DNA from: Chitinophagaceae bacterium
GTDB lineage: Bacteria > Bacteroidota > Bacteroidia > Chitinophagales > Chitinophagaceae
Length of the DNA: 10,758 nucleotides
Assembly: GCA_026785745.1 (NCBI GenBank)
Contig: JAJAZO010000431.1
Location: 1 to 10,758, forward strand
Direction of reading: 5' to 3'
How positions within the stretch are numbered: the stretch's first letter is position 1; every line of letters starts with the position of its first letter. Under the pieces are notes generated by a model. The model was not told where the DNA came from, did not search any database, and saw only the letters and a list, made by a program, of their open reading frames with translations. This document shows positions 7,271 to 10,758 of this stretch, in pieces. The translations under genes and the position numbers were made by a program.

Positions 7271-8407
7271 AATCCAATTATAAAATAGAGGGAATTCTTT
7301 TCTCCAGGTGGCTTCATTGTGTTTTCCATCATCCCGTATTACTGTAGTCATTTTCGATTTAGAAACAGTTGCCATTGTTTCAAAAGCCAGTAACATGTCC
7401 GGCACCATCGCCGGCCCTTCTAACTTGCCACAATAGAAATAAATATTTGATTTGACTTTGTTGCCGGTAGTTTTTATCAGGTCAATAATTTGTGGCTTAC
7501 AAATCCAGATGGAAGGAGAAAACACTCCTGCACCACCAAATACTTTTGGATACTTTAATACAGCAAATAATGAAATTAAACCGCCCATCGAACTCCCGGC
7601 AACAAAGGTATTTTTCCTGTTTTTCAATGTCCGGTATTTTTTATCTATAAATGGTTTCAGTGTCTTTGCCAGGAAATTTACATATTGCTGCCCCTCTCCT
7701 TCTTGTTCTTTTGGATTTTTTTGATTCAGTGTAAAATCATACGGGCTATATTCATTCATTCGCTTATCCCCGCCATTATCAACCGCCACTACGATGCACT
7801 TTTTTGTTTTTACAGAATCGAGAAACTCATCTACTCCCCATTCACCGGCAAAGGAAGTGGCATCATCAAATACATTTTGCCCGTCGTGCATATATAGGAC
7901 CGGGTAGCGGTTTTTTGAAACCGCATAATCTTCCGGCAGGTATATCAATACTCTTCTAGTTCTCTTCAGTTGGGGGATCCAGAAAGCTGTATCAATGATG
8001 CGTACATTTTTGCTGGCTGTACTTATTCCTGGTTTTGCCGGAAACCTGTCCTGCCATTCTTCAATATTTATATGAATAGTTTTATCTGTTGGTATAGTTT
8101 GTAACCTGTTTTCAATACCGGCACCGCCTTTCTTACATTCCACTTTATCCCAGCCGCCACGGGTTATTTTGTATTCATACTTACCAGGATTTAACTTCAG
8201 GTCAATAAAGTAATTCCCTTTATCGTCTTTTTTGAATTTGTATTGTTCATCCTGCGGATTCCAGCCGTTGAAAGAACCGGCTGCATAAATGGCACTTCCT
8301 GTGGCATGATAAGTTGGTAAAGATTTTATTTCGAACCGGGCAACATTTTGTGCAATTAGGGATGTTACAACTAATAATGCTGATATGATAAATGCAGGCT
8401 TAAGCAT
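7253..8407 (-). CDS. Secreted alpha/beta-hydrolase esterase with N-terminal carbohydrate-binding-like (E-set/CBM48) domain
   Basis: The 384-residue protein resembles the putative esterase (Fes/IroE/esterase D-like) family. A signal peptide (1-19, ending LIA|Q) targets it out of the cytoplasm. Residues about 22-115 form an immunoglobulin-like E-set/CBM48-type domain with GSFNGWNP (44-51) and PGKYEYK (74-80). The catalytic domain runs about 135-380: YLPEDY, PVLYMHDGQNVFDD (169-182), the nucleophile elbow GSSMGG with S273, and a likely catalytic His at 363 in GKHNE. The substrate could be a feruloyl/acetyl ester, a siderophore ester or another ester; sequence does not decide. It lies 23 bp downstream of dapA on the same strand, so it is probably transcribed with it, though no functional link to lysine synthesis is obvious. 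The C-terminus (NPQTP) runs into a REP-like repeat. Confidence 0.88.
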   Translation of the reverse strand: MLKPAFIISALLVVTSLIAQNVARFEIKSLPTYHATGSAIYAAGSFNGWNPQDEQYKFKKDDKGNYFIDLKLNPGKYEYKITRGGWDKVECKKGGAGIENRLQTIPTDKTIHINIEEWQDRFPAKPGISTASKNVRIIDTAFWIPQLKRTRRVLIYLPEDYAVSKNRYPVLYMHDGQNVFDDATSFAGEWGVDEFLDSVKTKKCIVVAVDNGGDKRMNEYSPYDFTLNQKNPKEQEGEGQQYVNFLAKTLKPFIDKKYRTLKNRKNTFVAGSSMGGLISLFAVLKYPKVFGGAGVFSPSIWICKPQIIDLIKTTGNKVKSNIYFYCGKLEGPAMVPDMLLAFETMATVSKSKMTTVIRDDGKHNEATWRKEFPLFYNWINPQTP

Positions 8408-8430
8408 AAGTGAAAATAAAGAGAAAATGA

Positions 8431-9318
8431 CTAGTTTACTCCTTTCATCAATTCTTTAATCTTCGAAAGATGTGTCGAACTCACCGGCCATACCGGCAGT
8501 CTGAAGGTATTCTGGCAAAGCCCCATTTCACTTAAATATGCTTTTACGCCACTTGGGCTGCCTTCGGCAAACATGGATACAATAATATCTGTGTATTTGT
8601 AGTGAAAGGTCTGGGCTTGTTTAAAGTTACCTTTTAAACAATGACGAACCATTTCAGCATACTCCAGCGGGTAAGCATTGGCCACTACAGAAATCAATCC
8701 TTCTGCCCCGGCAGCGATCATGTGCAGGGTTATCGGATCGTCGCCACTGATGACCATAAAATCAGCCGGTTTGTTTTTGATTATATAATTAACCTGATCA
8801 AAACTGCCACAGGCTTCTTTAGTTGCAAATACGTTTTTACATTCCTTCGCAATGCGTACAGTTGTTTCTCCGGAAACATTTTGTCCTGTACGGCCGGGAA
8901 CATTGTACATGATGATTGGCAATGGTGCCACCACATCTAATGCTTTATAATGCTGAAAAATTCCTTCCTGATTGGGTTTGTTATACGCCGGGCTGGCTGT
9001 AAGAATAGCATCATACCCTTTCAAGTCAAAACTTTTGTACGCATGAATGGTTTTACTGGTATCGCTGCCACCAATGCCAGCTACTAATGGCACCCGACCA
9101 GCTACTTCTTTTGCTACAAAAGAAAATACCTGTTGCTTTTCTTCACCATGAATGGTAGCACTTTCGCCGGTGGTGCCCAATACAACTAAATATTCAACCT
9201 TACCTTTTATCCAGAATTCAATCAACTTGCTAAAACTTTCCCAATCTATTGTCCCGTCTGCATGAAAAGGAGTAACGATGGCAATACCTGTTCCGGTGAA
9301 TTTGTCTCTTAATGACAT
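8431..9318 (-). CDS. dapA: 4-hydroxy-tetrahydrodipicolinate synthase
   Basis: Condenses pyruvate with L-aspartate semialdehyde, the first committed step to diaminopimelate (peptidoglycan) and lysine. The 295-residue TIM-barrel has family residues in place: T49-T50 in GTTGES, Y112 in PAYNKP, Y138 in YNVPGRTG with R143, and the Schiff-base lysine K167 in ATKEACG. SGDD (191-194) and GLISVVAN follow. Length matches the family (about 290-300). The ATG at 9316-9318 gives MSLRDKFTGTGIA, a normal start. The upstream region is AT-rich with AATTA-type repeats. The downstream esterase follows after 23 bp. No T-box or lysine riboswitch is apparent upstream. Confidence 0.97.
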   Translation of the reverse strand: MSLRDKFTGTGIAIVTPFHADGTIDWESFSKLIEFWIKGKVEYLVVLGTTGESATIHGEEKQQVFSFVAKEVAGRVPLVAGIGGSDTSKTIHAYKSFDLKGYDAILTASPAYNKPNQEGIFQHYKALDVVAPLPIIMYNVPGRTGQNVSGETTVRIAKECKNVFATKEACGSFDQVNYIIKNKPADFMVISGDDPITLHMIAAGAEGLISVVANAYPLEYAEMVRHCLKGNFKQAQTFHYKYTDIIVSMFAEGSPSGVKAYLSEMGLCQNTFRLPVWPVSSTHLSKIKELMKGVN

Positions 9319-9527
9319 TTTGATAATTAGGAATTAAAAATTAGTAATTAATAATTGTATAATGAAAAAAGGTGTTTCTGCATTTTGTATTATAAAAGAT
9401 GAGAAATGAACTGAACGTACAAGTGTGCGACGCAACGAAGATGATAGTAGAACTAAAGCCCGGTAAGTAATTTTAATACTCTACTTCTTTGAATGACTAC
9501 AAAAAAATTAAAAGAACTCCTTGCCTT
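9319..9527. other. Intergenic region between dapA and accA, AT-rich repeat plus GC-richer island
   Basis: Nearest dapA (9319-9360) is a very AT-rich tract built from repeated AATTA-like words, probably the dapA leader/promoter. At about 9411-9465 the composition turns more balanced, with the dyad TGCG-A-CGCA (9426-9434). On the plus strand two overlapping micro-ORFs are readable: 9362-9409 (15 codons, beginning MKKGVSAF) and 9399-9470 (23 codons, ending IVELKPGK). Neither has a consensus Bacteroidota promoter or RBS that I can point to, so I do not call them genes. No standard RNA gene is recognised. Confidence 0.4.
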
Positions 9528-9554
9528 AAGTCCCCCTTTAGGGGACAGGGGTTT
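9528..9554 (+). repeat. REP-like repeat, copy 3, with perfect hairpin, at the accA 3' end
   Basis: Reads AAGTCCCCCTTTAGGGGAC followed by AGGGGTTT. GTCCCC (9530-9535) pairs perfectly with GGGGAC (9541-9546) around a 5-nt loop CTTTA. It begins right after the accA stop codon (9554-9556, sharing its last base) and could help end or stabilise the accA transcript. A T-rich stretch follows on the minus strand but is about 17 nt beyond the stem, so this is not a textbook terminator. Confidence 0.7.
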
Positions 9555-10525
9555 TACACCTCCTCCCAAAATCCCATCTTGCCAAACTTCTCAATCCTTG
9601 TATTTACTCTCTGTTCTGCTGTTGATTGTTTTAATTCTTTCAGCACAGGTATCAGGTAGTCCTTTAATATTTGTGCGGCGCCGCTATAATCCCAGTGTGC
9701 ACCGCCAACTGGTTCAGGAATGATGCCGTCAATTAATCCAAAGCCGAGCATCTTATCGGCTGTTAATCGTAATTGCTCCGCCGCTACTTCTTTCTTATCC
9801 CAACTACGCCATAATATAGAAGAACAACTCTCAGGACTGATAACGGTGTACCAGGTATTCTCCATCATAAACACTTTGTCTCCCACTCCGATGCCTAACG
9901 CACCGCCGCTTGCACCTTCGCCTATGATGACACAAATGACAGGAACTTTCAATCGTATCATTTCATAAATATTGCGGGCAATGGCTTCACCCTGCCCTCT
10001 TTCTTCTGCTTCCAGACCGGGAAAAGCACCAGGAGTATCTATTAATGTAATGACAGGTTTGTTAAATTTTTCTGCAAGGCGCATCAATCGCAATGCCTTT
10101 CTGTATCCTTCCGGATTGGCCATTCCAAAATTTCTAAGTTGCCGCATCTTGGTGTTGATACCTTTTTGCTGTCCAATAATCATTACAGTTTCTCCGCCAA
10201 GGCTGGCAAATCCACCCACCATTGCTTTATCATCTTTTACGTTCCTATCTCCGTACAACTCAATAAAATTGTCGGTCATATTTGTAATATATTTAAGTGT
10301 GTAGGGCCTGTCGGGGTGGCGGCTAAGTTGTACCCGTTGCCAACTGCTGAGATTTTCAGTAATTTCTTTTCGCTTATCTAATATGCCCTGCTCTAATTTT
10401 TGAATCGTATCGCTAAGATCAAGTTTTGTCTTTTCCTGGCGATGCTTCATGCTGGCAATCTCATCAATAAGGTCTTTGATGGGCCTTTCAAAATCAAGAA
10501 ACTGTCTGTTGGCATCGGTTGGCAT
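9554..10525 (-). CDS. accA: Acetyl-CoA carboxylase carboxyltransferase subunit alpha
   Basis: With AccD this subunit transfers the carboxyl group from carboxybiotin-BCCP to acetyl-CoA, making malonyl-CoA for fatty acid synthesis. The 323-residue sequence has the AccA layout: an N-terminal helical/coiled-coil stretch (about 12-58), [10 protein letters not shown] (68-77), then the crotonase-fold core with FIELYGDR (87-93), the acyl-CoA site DTPGAFPG (163-170) and the oxyanion-forming GEGASGGAL (202-210). Length agrees with bacterial AccA (about 315-325). The ATG at 10523-10525 ([10 protein letters not shown]) is chosen; no other in-frame start is better. It is the only gene of its complex here, and AccD is not in the window. 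The stop abuts REP-like copy 3. Confidence 0.97.
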   Translation of the reverse strand: MPTDANRQFLDFERPIKDLIDEIASMKHRQEKTKLDLSDTIQKLEQGILDKRKEITENLSSWQRVQLSRHPDRPYTLKYITNMTDNFIELYGDRNVKDDKAMVGGFASLGGETVMIIGQQKGINTKMRQLRNFGMANPEGYRKALRLMRLAEKFNKPVITLIDTPGAFPGLEAEERGQGEAIARNIYEMIRLKVPVICVIIGEGASGGALGIGVGDKVFMMENTWYTVISPESCSSILWRSWDKKEVAAEQLRLTADKMLGFGLIDGIIPEPVGGAHWDYSGAAQILKDYLIPVLKELKQSTAEQRVNTRIEKFGKMGFWEEV

Positions 10526-10620
10526 AGGCTGTAAAATGAGAGGCTAAATTAAGGATTAAATAATAATGTAAATTTTTCTCCTGAAAGGTTGATTGTCAGT
10601 GGATAAATAATAGAAAAATT
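10526..10620. other. accA upstream region
   Basis: AT-rich sequence between the accA start and the rightward promoter. It should contain the accA promoter on the minus strand, but the best match I see (TAATTTAG, 10546-10553 on the minus strand) has one mismatch to TAnnTTTG and no clear -33 partner. No gene or repeat is evident. Confidence 0.35.
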
Positions 10621-10652
10621 TTTGGCACCAAAAGAAGGCAGGGATATCTTTG
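10620..10652 (+). promoter_or_regulatory. Consensus Bacteroidota promoter pointing to the right edge, with overlapping dyad
   Basis: TTTG at 10621-10624, a 20-bp spacer, and TATCTTTG at 10645-10652 match the Bacteroidota primary-sigma consensus TTTG-N19/21-TAnnTTTG at every fixed position. A perfect 14-bp inverted repeat, TTTTGG-CA-CCAAAA (10620-10633), overlaps the -33 element and could be an operator. Transcription would start near 10658-10661 and run into the GC-rich block at the edge. Confidence 0.65.
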
Positions 10653-10662
10653 CCGTCCTTAA

Positions 10663-10758
10663 AATGGCTCGGGTTACGAATCATTTAAAGGAGTTGTAGC
10701 GGTAGTTCATTTGGTTATCTCGCCCCAGGCGCGACGGCCAGCACGGAGGAGCCAAAGG
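10663..10758 (+). other. GC-rich tRNA-like block cut by the window end
   Basis: Downstream of the promoter, GGGTTACGAATCA (10671-10683) resembles a tRNA T-arm, and GTAGCGGTAGTTCATTTGG (10696-10714) resembles the acceptor, TA and D-arm of a tRNA of the Asp type (TAGTTCAnTTGGTTAGAA). After TTGGTTA the match breaks: TCTC replaces the D-stem partner of GTTC, and the sequence becomes strongly GC-rich (29 of the last 39 bases), with a CGCC/GGCG hairpin (10721-10731). One frame is open from 10663 to the end without a start codon (includes VVHLVISPQARR), and ATG 10664 reads only 11 codons. It may be a tRNA-derived repeat, a degenerate tRNA, an unknown RNA or the 5' end of a gene. I cannot choose from what is visible. 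Confidence 0.4.

Noticed and set aside
9493..9723. Plus-strand frame starting MTTKKLKELL near the accA 3' end
   Set aside because: After about 12 plausible residues it runs through the REP-like repeat and then antisense through accA, so there is no support for a gene.
10690..10758. Complete tRNA gene at the right edge
   Set aside because: The D-stem 3' side does not pair, no anticodon arm with a plausible anticodon is visible, and the 3' half would lie outside the window, so only 'tRNA-like' is justified.
1..10758. CRISPR array, toxin-antitoxin, restriction or phage-defence genes
   Set aside because: No direct-repeat/spacer periodicity and no matching protein motifs were seen; all substantial genes have housekeeping or common accessory assignments.

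Overview
The window looks like a chromosomal segment of a Bacteroidota bacterium, most likely from the Chitinophagaceae. The basis is protein sequence style (AccA, DapA, RNase Z, ClpC and Cmk variants such as the GWSSCGKST P-loop), moderate-to-low GC, signal peptides ending in LIA|Q, few Shine-Dalgarno sites, and promoter boxes of the TTTG-N20-TAnnTTTG type. Species cannot be fixed from the sequence alone.

Layout. The left edge holds the start of a hotdog acyl-CoA thioesterase (minus), which carries a one-base frameshift in a T tract and runs off the window. It is divergent from a secreted FKBP-type prolyl isomerase (447-1169, plus). The isomerase meets head-on a two-TM potassium channel with RCK domains (1175-2182, minus). 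Upstream of the channel on the same strand is cytidylate kinase cmk (2245-2955), whose expected ATG start is out of frame by one base in an A7 tract. Next comes clpC (3076-5607, minus), closed by a clear rho-independent terminator (3024-3056). Divergent from clpC are a STAS-domain protein (5793-6167) and ribonuclease Z (6244-7146), both plus and probably co-transcribed. Ribonuclease Z converges on a secreted esterase (7253-8407, minus), which lies just downstream of dapA (8431-9318, minus). accA (9554-10525, minus) follows. Near the right edge a consensus Bacteroidota promoter points rightward into a GC-rich, tRNA-like block cut by the window end.

Functionally this is mostly housekeeping: nucleotide metabolism (cmk), lysine/diaminopimelate synthesis (dapA), fatty acid synthesis (accA), tRNA 3' processing (rnz), protein quality control (clpC, FKBP), ion homeostasis (K+ channel) and envelope or extracellular hydrolysis (esterase). 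I see no defence island, transposase gene, CRISPR array or biosynthetic cluster.

The unexplained structure is in the non-coding parts and gene edges. There are three copies of a GC-rich REP-like repeat, two of them an inverted pair between rnz and the esterase, with one supplying the esterase C-terminus. There are two homopolymer frameshifts in otherwise conserved genes. A 235-bp intergenic block has possible micro-ORFs, and the right edge has the promoter-driven tRNA-like block. These are leads, not demonstrated new systems.
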